Below are positions 49,643 to 59,196 of a stretch of DNA of 64,000 nucleotides, piece by piece. A program made the position numbers and the translations under genes. The first letter of the stretch is position 1. Every line of letters starts with the position of its first letter. The notes under the pieces are model-generated. The model made no database searches and was not told the DNA's origin. It saw nothing but the letters and a program-made list of their open reading frames with translations. This DNA comes from Acutalibacter sp. (lineage in GTDB: Bacteria > Bacillota > Clostridia > Oscillospirales > Acutalibacteraceae), in NCBI GenBank assembly GCA_020025775.1, contig JAHHRN010000003.1:62001-126000 (forward strand), written 5' to 3'.

Positions 49643-52600
49643 TTATTTTAACAAAATGCATTTTTTACCGAGCATCCGTTCAAGTTCTTTTAAAAGTGCC
49701 GGGCAAGGATCAATTCCTCCTTTGGCAACATATTTTTGTTTTGTATCCTTATAATAGAGATACAATTTCGTGTTGCCGTCGAAAATAGACAAAAGATTTT
49801 TCACCTTTTCATCCTGTCTACTGCCCACGGTATCTATTAAAAGAGATACCGATGAAATCGTATTTGTATGGATATCCTTATTGGCATTTGTATTTGCATA
49901 AGCAGATGCCGCAGGCTGTACCGGTCGATTTTGCGCATATCGGGCCTCCGGCGCAGAATTTCTGCCTTTACCCAAGGGTTTTATCGTTTCGGGCGTATCG
50001 CTTTCGGTAATTTGCCGCATCAGCTCAGGCACAAGCTTCGGGCTTTCCTCCTCACGAAGAGAAAGTCTGCCCTCTAACAGCAACACATTGCCGGTTTCTA
50101 GAAATTTCGAATACATTCCATAGGTTTTCGGGAACAAGAGAAGCTCTATAGAACCTGTCATATCCTCCACGGTTACAAATGCCATAGTGGCATTTTGTTT
50201 GGTCGTTTTCTTTTTGATGCCGGTGACAATAGCCAAAAGCCGAATCCAGTCACCGTCTTTATAGTTTTGTGATACAACATCCTCTTCTAAGAGAGAGGCA
50301 ATTCTCGCGGCATGAATTTGCATCGCGATTCTTGCATATTTTGCCATGGGATGCCCAGACAAATACATGCCTGTGGATTCTTTTTCATATTGCAAACGAA
50401 GGCTGTAGGAAAACTCCTCACAATGCTGATAATCCATGCGGGTATTTTCCTCTACATCGCCGCCTCCTATAGCAAACAAATTCATTTGACCCGCTACGTT
50501 GCGGCGATTCACGGAATCCAAACTTTCTAAAACAGTTTGTGCATTCAAAAGCATTTCACGGCGATTGGCATCTAAGTGATCTAACGCACCGCTTTTAATT
50601 AAGCCCTCAAGGGCACGTTTATTGAAATCCCTGCCATACATTCTTTCGCAGAAATCATAAAAGCCTGTAAATTTGCCGTTCGCCTCACGTTCGGCAATCA
50701 TGGATTGAATAATACCCTTGCCAAGATTCTTAATTGCCAAAAGACCGAAACGGATAGACCTACTGCCTTCCGGTGTAAATGCCAAATAGCTTTCATTCAC
50801 ACTAGGCGGTAAAACCTCAATGCCCATACGTGTGGTATCGGCAATATAAAGGGCAATTTTATTGGTATCGTCAATCACACTAGAAAGAAGTGCAGACATA
50901 AACTCTGTGGGATAATGGCATTTTAAATACGCCGTTCTGTAGGCGATAACCGCATAAGCCACAGAATGAGATTTATTGAAAGCATAGGAAGCAAAGGAGC
51001 GCATATCCTCGAAAATGCTGTTGGCAGTTTCCGCAGAAATTCCGTTTCTGACACAGCCGGGACACTCCAATGTACCGTCTTCATTATAGCGCCCGTTAAT
51101 AAAGTATTCCCTCTCCTGCTCCATAACCTCATGTTTCTTTTTGGACATGGCTCGGCGCACAAGGTCCGCTCGGCCGAAGGAATACCCCGCCAAATCTCTG
51201 AAAATCTGCATAACCTGCTCTTGGTACACCATGCAGCCGTTTGTAACATCCAAAATCGGTTTTAATTCCGGCGTCTTATAATGAATGCAGCCTGGATTAT
51301 GACGGTTCTCAATATATTGGTCAATAGAATCCATAGGGCCGGGACGGTAGAGAGAAATAACCGCCACAATATCTTCAAGGTTTCGCGGCTTTAAGCGTGT
51401 TAAGACACTACGAATACCGTTGGATTCACACTGAAACACACCGGAGGTTAAGCCCTTGGAGAACATCTCGTAGGTTTTGGCATCGTCTAGCGGAATTTTC
51501 TCTAAATCAAAATCGGGATTTTTACGGCGCACATAGGCTTCAGCATCGTGCATGACTGTCAAAGTGCGAAGGCCAAGGAAATCCATCTTGAGCAATCCCA
51601 GTTCTTCAATCGTTGTCATGGTAAACTGCGTAACAACAGATTCATCATTTCGCGCTAGCGGCACATATTCCGAAACAGGCTTGTCGGTAATTACAACACC
51701 TGCAGCGTGTGTGGAAGCATGACGCGGCATACCCTCTACCCGCTTGGCGGTGTCAATCAGCTCATGAATACTTGCATCGCTATCATAAAGCGCTTTGAGC
51801 TCCTTGTTTTTTTCAAGAGCTTTTTCAATCGTAATACCAAGCTCACGGGGAATCTGTTTTGAAACCGCATCCACAGTGGCGTAGGGCATACCCAGTGCTC
51901 TGCCGACATCACGAACAGCGGCACGCGCCGCCATAGTTCCGAAGGTTACAATCTGCGCCACATGGTCTTTTCCATATTTTTCGGTGACATATTCAATCAC
52001 CTCTTCACGGCGTTCATAGCAAAAATCCACGTCAATATCCGGCATAGTGACACGTTCTGGATTTAAGAAACGCTCAAAAATGAGGTTGTATTTCATCGGG
52101 TCAACGCCCGTAATATGCATACAATAAGCTGCAATACTGCCGGCACCGGAGCCTCTGCCGGGTCCCACGGGAATACCCTTTGATTTTGCATAAGCGATAA
52201 AGTCCGCAACGATTAAGAAATAATCGACATAACCCATGCTTTGGATAACCGAAAGTTCATATTCCAAACGTTCTTTGTAGCTTTCGGGAACATTTTCGCC
52301 GTAGTTTTCTTTTAAGCCTTCGTAGCATTTATTTTTAAAATAAGTAAAATGGTCTTGATTGTTTGGCACATCAAAGTGCGGCAATTTGGTTTTGCCGAAT
52401 TCAAACTCCACGTTACAGCGTTCGGCAATTTTCCCTGTATTTTCAATCGCTTCCGGCACATAGGAAAACCGCTCGAGCATTTCTTCTTCGGTTTTGAGAT
52501 AAAATTCCTCTGTGCCGAATTCTAAGCCGGTATCTTCATCAATCGTATGGTTGGTCTGAATACAGATCAGCACTTTTTGTGTTTTGGCATCCTGTTTTTC

Positions 52601-53227
52601 AATATAGTGCACATCATTCGTGGCGACAAGCGGAATACCTGTTTCCTTAGAAAGCTTTAAAATCTGCGGTATGATTTCCTTTTGCTCGGCAAGGCCGTGA
52701 TCTTGAAGCTCTAAGAAATAATTCCCCTTACCGAAAACATTCTGATACCAAAGTGCAACTTCCTTTGCACCCTCATAATCTCCTGCACTAAGTTTTCGCG
52801 GAATTTCACCGGCAAGGCAAGCAGAAAGCGCAATAATGCCCTCGTGGTGCTCTTCTAAAAGCTTTTTATCGATACGCGGTTTTACATAGAAGCCGTCCAC
52901 CCAAGAGGCAGAAACCATCTTAATGAGGTTTTTGTAACCAATTTCGTTTTCGCAGAGCAACACAAGATGATAACGGTTGGAGTCAATACCGTGTACCTTA
53001 TCGGTTAAATCACGCTCGGCAACATAGACTTCACAGCCGATAATCGGCTTTATCCCCTCTTTTTTGGCGGCTTTATAAAAATCCACCGCGCCGAACATAT
53101 TACCGTGATCGGTAATGGCGAGTGCCGTCTGTCCTTTTTCTTTTGCGGCAGCTACAAGTTCTCCCAAACGGCAAGCACCGTCTAAGAGACTGAATTCTGT
53201 ATGCAAATGTAAATGAACAAAGGACAT
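49643..53227 (-). CDS. dnaE: DNA polymerase III alpha subunit (DnaE1 type)
   Basis: A 1194-residue replicative polymerase. An N-terminal PHP domain (FVHLHLHTEFSLLDGACRL, TDHGNMFGAVDFYKAAK) keeps its metal-ligand histidines. The palm holds VGPGRGSGAGSIAAYC and the catalytic aspartates PDIDVDF (about residues 400-406). VYQEQVM, RADLVRRAMSKKK and FNKSHSVAYAVIAYRTAYLK follow. A helix-hairpin-helix region and an OB fold (WIRLLAIVTGIKKKT, about residue 1000) complete it. It is close in length to E. coli DnaE rather than PolC, which would be separate in Firmicutes. Tight spacing (34 bases) to lysA suggests co-transcription. Confidence 0.97.
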   Translation of the reverse strand: MSFVHLHLHTEFSLLDGACRLGELVAAAKEKGQTALAITDHGNMFGAVDFYKAAKKEGIKPIIGCEVYVAERDLTDKVHGIDSNRYHLVLLCENEIGYKNLIKMVSASWVDGFYVKPRIDKKLLEEHHEGIIALSACLAGEIPRKLSAGDYEGAKEVALWYQNVFGKGNYFLELQDHGLAEQKEIIPQILKLSKETGIPLVATNDVHYIEKQDAKTQKVLICIQTNHTIDEDTGLEFGTEEFYLKTEEEMLERFSYVPEAIENTGKIAERCNVEFEFGKTKLPHFDVPNNQDHFTYFKNKCYEGLKENYGENVPESYKERLEYELSVIQSMGYVDYFLIVADFIAYAKSKGIPVGPGRGSGAGSIAAYCMHITGVDPMKYNLIFERFLNPERVTMPDIDVDFCYERREEVIEYVTEKYGKDHVAQIVTFGTMAARAAVRDVGRALGMPYATVDAVSKQIPRELGITIEKALEKNKELKALYDSDASIHELIDTAKRVEGMPRHASTHAAGVVITDKPVSEYVPLARNDESVVTQFTMTTIEELGLLKMDFLGLRTLTVMHDAEAYVRRKNPDFDLEKIPLDDAKTYEMFSKGLTSGVFQCESNGIRSVLTRLKPRNLEDIVAVISLYRPGPMDSIDQYIENRHNPGCIHYKTPELKPILDVTNGCMVYQEQVMQIFRDLAGYSFGRADLVRRAMSKKKHEVMEQEREYFINGRYNEDGTLECPGCVRNGISAETANSIFEDMRSFASYAFNKSHSVAYAVIAYRTAYLKCHYPTEFMSALLSSVIDDTNKIALYIADTTRMGIEVLPPSVNESYLAFTPEGSRSIRFGLLAIKNLGKGIIQSMIAEREANGKFTGFYDFCERMYGRDFNKRALEGLIKSGALDHLDANRREMLLNAQTVLESLDSVNRRNVAGQMNLFAIGGGDVEENTRMDYQHCEEFSYSLRLQYEKESTGMYLSGHPMAKYARIAMQIHAARIASLLEEDVVSQNYKDGDWIRLLAIVTGIKKKTTKQNATMAFVTVEDMTGSIELLLFPKTYGMYSKFLETGNVLLLEGRLSLREEESPKLVPELMRQITESDTPETIKPLGKGRNSAPEARYAQNRPVQPAASAYANTNANKDIHTNTISSVSLLIDTVGSRQDEKVKNLLSIFDGNTKLYLYYKDTKQKYVAKGGIDPCPALLKELERMLGKKCILLK

Positions 53228-53261
53228 AAGGCCTCTCCTTTTCTATAGTTTAACTTCGTTT

Positions 53262-54536
53262 TTAGTCCTCTAAAACGTTTTTATAAAAATCGAAGCAGTC
53301 AAACGTTGCAAAATAATCTTTTGGGGTTTCTGCACGGCGAATCAGGCTGAAAGTGCCGTCGGGATGTAATAAAATCTCTGCGGATTTTAATTTACCGTTA
53401 TAGTTGTAGCCCATAGAGAAGCCGTGTGCACCGGTATCATGGATATAGAGTAAATCCCCTTTTTGAATTTCCGGTAAAGCTCTGTCGATTGCAAATTTAT
53501 CGTTGTTTTCACAAAGGGAGCCTGTAATGTCATACACATGGTCGCAAGGCGCATTTTCTTTACCCATAACCGTAATATGATGATAAGCGCCGTACATCGC
53601 CGGACGCATCAGATTTACTGCACAGGCATCTACACCGACATACTCTTTATGCGTATGCTTTTCGTTAATCGCTCTGGTTACGAGAGCACCGTAAGGGCCC
53701 ATCATAAAGCGGCCAAGTTCGGTGTAAATGGCTACATCACCCATACCGGCAGGCACTAAGACCTCATCATAGACCTCGTGTACACGTCTGCCGATTTCTA
53801 AAATATCATTCGGTTCTTTATCGGGAGTATAGGGAATGCCTACGCCGCCGGAAAGATTGATAAAGCTTAATTTTACGCCGACCTCTTCTTTTATTTTTAC
53901 AGCTGTTTCAAACAACAAACGGGCAAGCATCGGGTAATATTCATTGGTTACGGTATTACTTGCGAGGAAAGCGTGCATACCGAATTCCTCAACGCCCTTT
54001 TCTTTCATAATGCGATAGGCTTCAAAAAGCTGGTCGGTTGTCATACCGTATTTGGCATCACCGGGGTTATCCATAATACCGTTGCAAACTTCAAACACAC
54101 CGCCGGGATTATAACGGCAGGAAAGCCGCTTCGGCAGTTTACCGAGCGCTTCCTCTAAAACTTCGATATGGGTAATATCATCTAAATTGATAGTAGCACC
54201 AAGTTCATTGGCATATTGAAACTCTTCTTTCGGTGTATCATTGGAAGAAAACATAATGTTCTGACCTGTAACACCGATGGCTTTCGAGAGCATGAGCTCT
54301 GTTTTGGAAGAGCAGTCACAGCCGAAACCGTATTCTTTTAAGATTTCGATTAAGAACGGATTTGGTGTGGCTTTTACGGCAAAATATTCTTTGAAGCCTT
54401 TATTCCAGGAAAAGGCCTGTTTCATATTTTCTGCATTTTTACGAATACCCGCTTCGTCATAGATATGAAACGGTGTGGGATACTGTTTTGCAATCTCTTC
54501 TAATTTTTCTTTGCTTGCAAAGGGGATTTTTTTCAT
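53262..54536 (-). CDS. lysA: Diaminopimelate decarboxylase
   Basis: A 424-residue fold-type III PLP enzyme making lysine from meso-diaminopimelate. PLP lysine is in YFAVKATPNP (about residue 53), followed by GCDCSSKTEL, INLSGGVGIPYTPD (the glycine loop binding phosphate), GRFMMGPYGALVT, and SLCENNDKFAIDR with the catalytic Cys-Glu. IHDTGAHGFSMGYNYNG is the C-terminal substrate motif. It lies 24 bases after engB. Related ornithine or carboxynorspermidine decarboxylases share the fold, but SLCENND and the length favour LysA. Confidence 0.88.
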   Translation of the reverse strand: MKKIPFASKEKLEEIAKQYPTPFHIYDEAGIRKNAENMKQAFSWNKGFKEYFAVKATPNPFLIEILKEYGFGCDCSSKTELMLSKAIGVTGQNIMFSSNDTPKEEFQYANELGATINLDDITHIEVLEEALGKLPKRLSCRYNPGGVFEVCNGIMDNPGDAKYGMTTDQLFEAYRIMKEKGVEEFGMHAFLASNTVTNEYYPMLARLLFETAVKIKEEVGVKLSFINLSGGVGIPYTPDKEPNDILEIGRRVHEVYDEVLVPAGMGDVAIYTELGRFMMGPYGALVTRAINEKHTHKEYVGVDACAVNLMRPAMYGAYHHITVMGKENAPCDHVYDITGSLCENNDKFAIDRALPEIQKGDLLYIHDTGAHGFSMGYNYNGKLKSAEILLHPDGTFSLIRRAETPKDYFATFDCFDFYKNVLED

Positions 54537-54560
54537 CTTAGGCGCTCCTTTAGGAAGTGT

Positions 54561-55142
54561 TTAATCTATATAGCTTTCAATAACTTTGCGAAGGGCATCT
54601 GCACCGTCACCGGATTTTGCGGAAAACGGAATAATTCTCTCTTCTGGTAAAAACGGTAAGGCTTCACGCATCTGCTGTAAGCAGTTTGCAAATTCGGTTT
54701 TGTTCAGCTTATCGCTCTTTGTGAGCGCAACAACAAAATCATAGCCTGTTTCCTGTAAGAAAGAAAGCATGGTCACATCGTCGGCTGTGGGCTTGTGGCG
54801 CATATCCAAAAGCTGTACAACAAGCGGAATGTTGCGTTCGGAATGGAAATAACCTTCCATAAGCTCTGCCCAACGCATTTTTTCTTTATTGGAGGTTTTG
54901 GCATAGCCATAACCAGGTAAATCCACCATCCAGGACTTATCCGCTTCGTAGAAGTTAATGGTAACGGTTTTACCGGGGCGGGAGCTAACTCGTGCTAAAG
55001 CTTTTTTTGTAAACAGCTTATTGATGAGCGAAGACTTCCCGACATTGGAACGGCCGGAAAATGCAATCTCTGGAAGATTCGACGGCGGAAGCTGTGCGAA
55101 CGTACCGTAAGACGCTGTATAATCTAATTTCTGAAAATTCAT
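54561..55142 (-). CDS. engB: Ribosome biogenesis GTPase EngB (YsxC/YihA)
   Basis: A 193-residue small GTPase needed for 50S subunit assembly. G1 GRSNVGKSSLINKL, G2 region RPGKTVTINFY, G3 DLPGYGYAK, G4 TKSDKL and G5 FSAKSG are all present. The open frame extends to 55202 inside lon, but ATG at 55142 lies 9 bases after GGAGG, just 4 bases past the lon stop. The lon-engB order is the same as in Bacillus (lonA-ysxC). Confidence 0.96.
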   Translation of the reverse strand: MNFQKLDYTASYGTFAQLPPSNLPEIAFSGRSNVGKSSLINKLFTKKALARVSSRPGKTVTINFYEADKSWMVDLPGYGYAKTSNKEKMRWAELMEGYFHSERNIPLVVQLLDMRHKPTADDVTMLSFLQETGYDFVVALTKSDKLNKTEFANCLQQMREALPFLPEERIIPFSAKSGDGADALRKVIESYID

Positions 55143-55146
55143 AGTG

Positions 55147-57579
55147 TTACGCCTCCGTTGTATTTCGGCAAAGAGAATTCTTTTTCGGCGGAATTGCATC
55201 ATATGCCTTGGATTTCTTTTCTTCTATCGGTTCACAGGCGGATTCCTGCGCGGGCAGTAAAGCATGTTCCAAAACTTTGGAAACGTGTTCCACCGGAATA
55301 AACTGAATCGCTTTTTTCACGGCTTCATCTGCTTCTTCTAAATCCGCATAATTTTCGGCAGGAATTAAAACAGTTTTCATACCGGCTTTATAGGCCGCCA
55401 TGCTCTTTTCTCTGAGACCGCCGATAGGAAGCACTCTACCGGTTATGGTGACTTCACCGGTCATAGCAATGGTGTTATAAGGCTCTCTGCCGGTTAAAGC
55501 CGAAACCAGCGCAGTTGTCACGGTAACACCTGCAGAAGGACCGTCTTTGGGCACTGCACCCTCGGGGAAATGAATATGTATATCTTTCGTTTTATAGAAG
55601 TCGGGCGCAATCTGCAACGCTTTGGCATTGGCACGAACAAAGCTCAGTGCAGCTTTTGCGGATTCCTGCATAACCTCACCCAACGAGCCGGTCAATACCA
55701 GTTTACCGGTGCCTTCCATCACGAGAGCTTCTACCTTTAAAAGCTCACCGCCGACCGAAGTCCAAGCAAGTCCGTTTACAACACCAACGCCGTTATGCTT
55801 GAGAGCGTTTTCTGCCTTATATTTTCTGGCACCTAAAAAGGTCTCGAGATTTTTCGCATTGACTGTATGACGTTTTTTCGGATCTTTGGCAATCTGCACA
55901 GCATTTTTGCGAATGGTTTTTGCAATGGTTCTTTCGAGCTTTCGCACACCGGCTTCTCTGGTGTAATATTCAATCATTTCGCGAAGCGCATCATCCGTGA
56001 TGCGAAGCTGTTGTGCGGTGATACCATGCTCTTTTAACTGTTTCGGAAGCAAATGCTTTTTTGCAATATGGAATTTTTCTTCTGCGGTATAGCTATAAAG
56101 CTCAATGACTTCCATACGGTCTAAGAGCGGTGCAGGTACGGTAGAAAGATCATTTGCCGTAGTGACAAAGAGCACCTTACTAAGGTCGACCGGAATTTCA
56201 ACATAATGATCTCTGAAGCTGTGGTTCTGTTCGGGGTCGAGCACTTCTAAAAGTGCAGAGGCAGGGTCGCCCTTATAATCTTTCGACATCTTGTCGATTT
56301 CATCCAAAAGAATCAACGGATTCATGGATTTGGCTCTGGTGAGCGCATCCACAATATTGCCGGGCATAGCACCGATATAGGTTTTTCTGTGACCGCGGAT
56401 TTCGGCTTCATCGCCAACACCACCGAGAGAAATTCTCGCAAAATTTCTGTGCATGGCTTCTGCCAAGGACTGTGCAATCGAGGTTTTACCGACACCGGGC
56501 GGGCCGACAAGGCAAAGGATTTGCCCTTTAATATCGGGATTCAATTTACGGACAGCTAAAAGTTCAATAATGCGGTCTTTCACTTCGTTCAAGCCGTAGT
56601 GGGCTTTATCAAGCACTTTACGTGCCTTATCAAGGCTCAGGCTGTCTTTCGTATAGGTGCCGAAGGGCAGAGCCAAAACAGTCTCCAAATAGGTTCTGGA
56701 CACAGCACTTTCGGGGCTGGAGGGCTGCAAGCGCTCTAAGCGGTCACATTCTTCCAAAAGCTTCTTTTTGCTATCTTCCTCTAAGGGCAGAACGTCAATC
56801 TTTTGGCGGAATTTCTGCGCATCCTTTTGAGAAAGATCCCCTTCCCCGAGTTCGTCGGAAATGGCACGCATCTGTTCGCGTAAATAATATTCACGCTGAT
56901 TTTCGTCCATTTGACTTTCTACCTTTTGGGCGATTTTCTCTTCGGATTCCAAAAGACGAATTTCACTTGAAAGCTTAACGCAAAGCTTTTCCAAACGCTG
57001 CATGTCGTCTAATTCTTCTAAGAGTTCCTGTTTGTCTTTCACCGCTAAGGGGAGATTGCCTGCAGTATAATCGGCAAGTCTGCCGACCTCTTCGGTATCT
57101 AATACGCCGGCAATAATATCCGTCGGCATCTTGGGCTGCATTGCGGCAAAGGTTTCAAACAGATTTTTGGTATAACGAATCAGCGCTTCTTTTTCGATAG
57201 AGGAGTTCTCCCCCTCGTGGGTGGCAAGTGCTTTTAAATTTGCCTTTAAGAAGGGTTGTTCCTGTGCAAAGGAAAGCAGTGCCGCTCTGTATTTGCCCTC
57301 GACTAAAATGCGATATTGGTCACCCGAAGAGCCACGCATAATCTGTTTCACTTCACAAACAACACCGACACGGTAAATACCGTTTTCAGTATCAATTTCT
57401 TCTGCCATAGACTTTTGCGCTGCCAAAAATATCGTTTGATTATTTTCCATGGCCTCACGAACGGCAGCTATAGACTGTTTTCTGCCGAGGTCGAAACGCA
57501 AAACCGTATTCGGAAAGACCGAAAGGCCGCGAAGTGCCACCATAGGCAGTTGAAACATTTCATTTACAAGCGGTTCCAT
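55147..57579 (-). CDS. lon: ATP-dependent protease Lon
   Basis: An 810-residue AAA+ serine protease removing damaged and regulatory proteins. The N-terminal substrate domain begins LPMVALRGLSVFPNTVLRF; the coiled-coil and AAA+ module has LVGPPGVGKTSIAQSLA (about residue 350) and LILLDEIDKM; the protease domain has the Ser-Lys dyad in PKDGPSAGV (about 680) and GGLREKSMAAYKAG. ATG at 57579 has GGAG 12 bases away; an internal ATG at 57558 is less likely. The leader contains a 10-bp hairpin. No CIRCE, CtsR or HAIR site was recognised. Confidence 0.97.
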   Translation of the reverse strand: MEPLVNEMFQLPMVALRGLSVFPNTVLRFDLGRKQSIAAVREAMENNQTIFLAAQKSMAEEIDTENGIYRVGVVCEVKQIMRGSSGDQYRILVEGKYRAALLSFAQEQPFLKANLKALATHEGENSSIEKEALIRYTKNLFETFAAMQPKMPTDIIAGVLDTEEVGRLADYTAGNLPLAVKDKQELLEELDDMQRLEKLCVKLSSEIRLLESEEKIAQKVESQMDENQREYYLREQMRAISDELGEGDLSQKDAQKFRQKIDVLPLEEDSKKKLLEECDRLERLQPSSPESAVSRTYLETVLALPFGTYTKDSLSLDKARKVLDKAHYGLNEVKDRIIELLAVRKLNPDIKGQILCLVGPPGVGKTSIAQSLAEAMHRNFARISLGGVGDEAEIRGHRKTYIGAMPGNIVDALTRAKSMNPLILLDEIDKMSKDYKGDPASALLEVLDPEQNHSFRDHYVEIPVDLSKVLFVTTANDLSTVPAPLLDRMEVIELYSYTAEEKFHIAKKHLLPKQLKEHGITAQQLRITDDALREMIEYYTREAGVRKLERTIAKTIRKNAVQIAKDPKKRHTVNAKNLETFLGARKYKAENALKHNGVGVVNGLAWTSVGGELLKVEALVMEGTGKLVLTGSLGEVMQESAKAALSFVRANAKALQIAPDFYKTKDIHIHFPEGAVPKDGPSAGVTVTTALVSALTGREPYNTIAMTGEVTITGRVLPIGGLREKSMAAYKAGMKTVLIPAENYADLEEADEAVKKAIQFIPVEHVSKVLEHALLPAQESACEPIEEKKSKAYDAIPPKKNSLCRNTTEA

Positions 57580-57619
57580 TAAAAAATTTCACTCCAAGTT
57601 CTTCTGTTCTATTCTAAGA

Positions 57620-57660
57620 AAGCTGTAAAATGCATAGAATCTCTAGTGGCTTTACAGCTT
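57620..57660 (-). other. Hairpin in the lon leader
   Basis: AAGCTGTAAA (57620-57629) and TTTACAGCTT (57651-57660), 10-bp perfect arms with a 21-base loop, between the predicted transcript start and the lon ribosome site. No T run follows. Possible heat- or stability-related mRNA structure. Confidence 0.55.
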
Positions 57661-57697
57661 ATTTCCATACAACTATAGTAGGCTTAGCTATCCGTTT

Positions 57698-57726
57698 ATT
57701 ATAGTATATTTTTGTCTTTCGCGCAA
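57698..57726 (-). promoter_or_regulatory. Promoter of the lon operon
   Basis: TTGCGC (57721-57726), 17-base spacer, TATAAT (57698-57703) on the minus strand. Confidence 0.7.
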
Positions 57727-57983
57727 GATAAAACTACAAAAAGATAGTTTTCTGTATAATAACCGCCTGAAAGTGTAATTTGTGCCGCTATCACTTTGTT
57801 AAAATTTTATCTATCAAAATTTTATTGCGTATTTTTCTCACTATTTTTATCATTTCAGTCTAACTTTATGGTCTTATAATCCTTTTTATATCAAGGTTTA
57901 TAGTTATATTGTTAAAAACTTAAACAATATTTTTGTTTAATTCTACATTTTTACCATTTCTTTGTTAATCTTTTGTCAATTCA
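57727..57983. other. AT-rich intergenic region between lon and serC promoters
   Basis: About 250 bases of strongly AT-rich DNA with no open frame of note, no T-box or riboswitch core that I can recognise. It contains an inverted repeat ATATTGTT (57906-57913) / AACAATAT (57923-57930). Confidence 0.5.
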
Positions 57984-58013
57984 TTGACTTTTGCCTTCGT
58001 TCTTTGTTATAAT
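57984..58013 (+). promoter_or_regulatory. Promoter of serC-serA
   Basis: TTGACT (57984-57989), 18-base spacer, TATAAT (58008-58013). A GAAAC-ataac-GTTTC repeat and two AACGTT copies lie just after the predicted start and may be an operator. Confidence 0.7.
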
Positions 58014-58068
58014 GTGAAACATAACGTTTCAACGTTGACACAGCAAATCATTATTGGAGGTCTTTTTC

Positions 58069-59151
58069 ATGTCCAGAGTTTATAATTTTTCCGCCGGTCC
58101 TTCCATGTTACCGGAAGCAGTACTTAAGAAAGCAGCTGCTGAAATGCTTGATTATGAGGGCAGCGGCCAATCCGTTATGGAAATGAGCCACCGTTCTAAG
58201 ATTTATGACAGCATCATCAAGGGTGCAGAAGCACTCCTTCGTGAACTCATGAACATTCCGGATAACTACAAGGTGCTCTTCTTACAGGGTGGCGCATCCA
58301 CACAGTTTGCAGCTATTCCGCTGAACTTCTTAAACGGCAGCGGCAAAGCAGATTATGTTTTAACCGGTCAGTGGGCAAAAAAGGCTTTTGCCGAAGCACA
58401 GAAATACGGTGATGTAAAAGCTGTTGCTTCTTCTGCTGACAAAACCTTCTCTTATATCCCGAAGCTGAACAAGGCAGACTTTACCCCCGATGCAGATTAT
58501 TTCTACATCTGCATGAACAACACCATTTACGGTACGCTCTACCACGAGCTCCCCGACACAGGCAATGTACCGCTTATCGCGGATATTTCTTCTTGCTTCC
58601 TTTCCGAGCCGATTGATGTTACCAAGTTTGGTATGCTCTACGGTGGTGCGCAGAAGAACGTAGCTCCCGCAGGTCTTACTATTTGCATCATCCGCGAGGA
58701 TTTACTCGGCAACGCGCGTGACATCACCCCCACCATGCTCAACTACAAAGTTCACGCCGATGCAAATTCTCTTTACAACACCCCGCCCTGCTACACCATT
58801 TATATCTGTAAGCTCGTTTTAGAGTGGATTAAGGAAAACGGCGGCTTAGAGGCTATGAAGGAAAGAAACGAAAAGAAAGCAAAGCTTCTTTACGATTTCC
58901 TTGACAACAGCAAGATGTTCCGCGGTACCGTTGTTCCCGAGGATCGTTCTCTTATGAATGTTCCCTTCGTTACAGACAGCGAAGAACTCAATGCTAAATT
59001 CGTAAAGGAAGCAGAAGCTGCCGGTCTTGTAAACTTAAAGGGTCACAGAACCGTCGGCGGTATGCGTGCTTCTATCTATAACGCTATGCCTTATGATGGT
59101 GTTGAAGCTCTTGTAAAATTCATGGATGAATTCGAAAAGGCAAACAGCTAA
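58069..59151 (+). CDS. serC: Phosphoserine aminotransferase
   Basis: A 360-residue PLP enzyme converting 3-phosphohydroxypyruvate to phosphoserine. It has YNFSAGPSMLPEAVL at the N terminus, MEMSHRSKIY, FLQGGASTQFAAIP (phosphate-binding), DISSCFLSEP and the PLP-lysine region YGGAQKNVAPAGLTI (about residue 196). RTVGGMRASIYNAM ends the substrate site. ATG at 58069 follows TTGGAGGT by 8 bases. serA follows 45 bases downstream, giving two of the three serine pathway steps in one operon. Confidence 0.97.
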   Translation: MSRVYNFSAGPSMLPEAVLKKAAAEMLDYEGSGQSVMEMSHRSKIYDSIIKGAEALLRELMNIPDNYKVLFLQGGASTQFAAIPLNFLNGSGKADYVLTGQWAKKAFAEAQKYGDVKAVASSADKTFSYIPKLNKADFTPDADYFYICMNNTIYGTLYHELPDTGNVPLIADISSCFLSEPIDVTKFGMLYGGAQKNVAPAGLTICIIREDLLGNARDITPTMLNYKVHADANSLYNTPPCYTIYICKLVLEWIKENGGLEAMKERNEKKAKLLYDFLDNSKMFRGTVVPEDRSLMNVPFVTDSEELNAKFVKEAEAAGLVNLKGHRTVGGMRASIYNAMPYDGVEALVKFMDEFEKANS

Positions 59152-59196
59152 TTTAACTTCAAATACTTAAAATTTTTAAGAAGAGGTTCGTTTATC

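Noticed and set aside
57727..58068. T-box or serine-responsive riboswitch ahead of serC
   Set aside because: No T-box core (AGGGTGGNACCGCG), specifier loop or terminator/antiterminator pair is visible; a plain promoter with an 18-base spacer accounts for the start.
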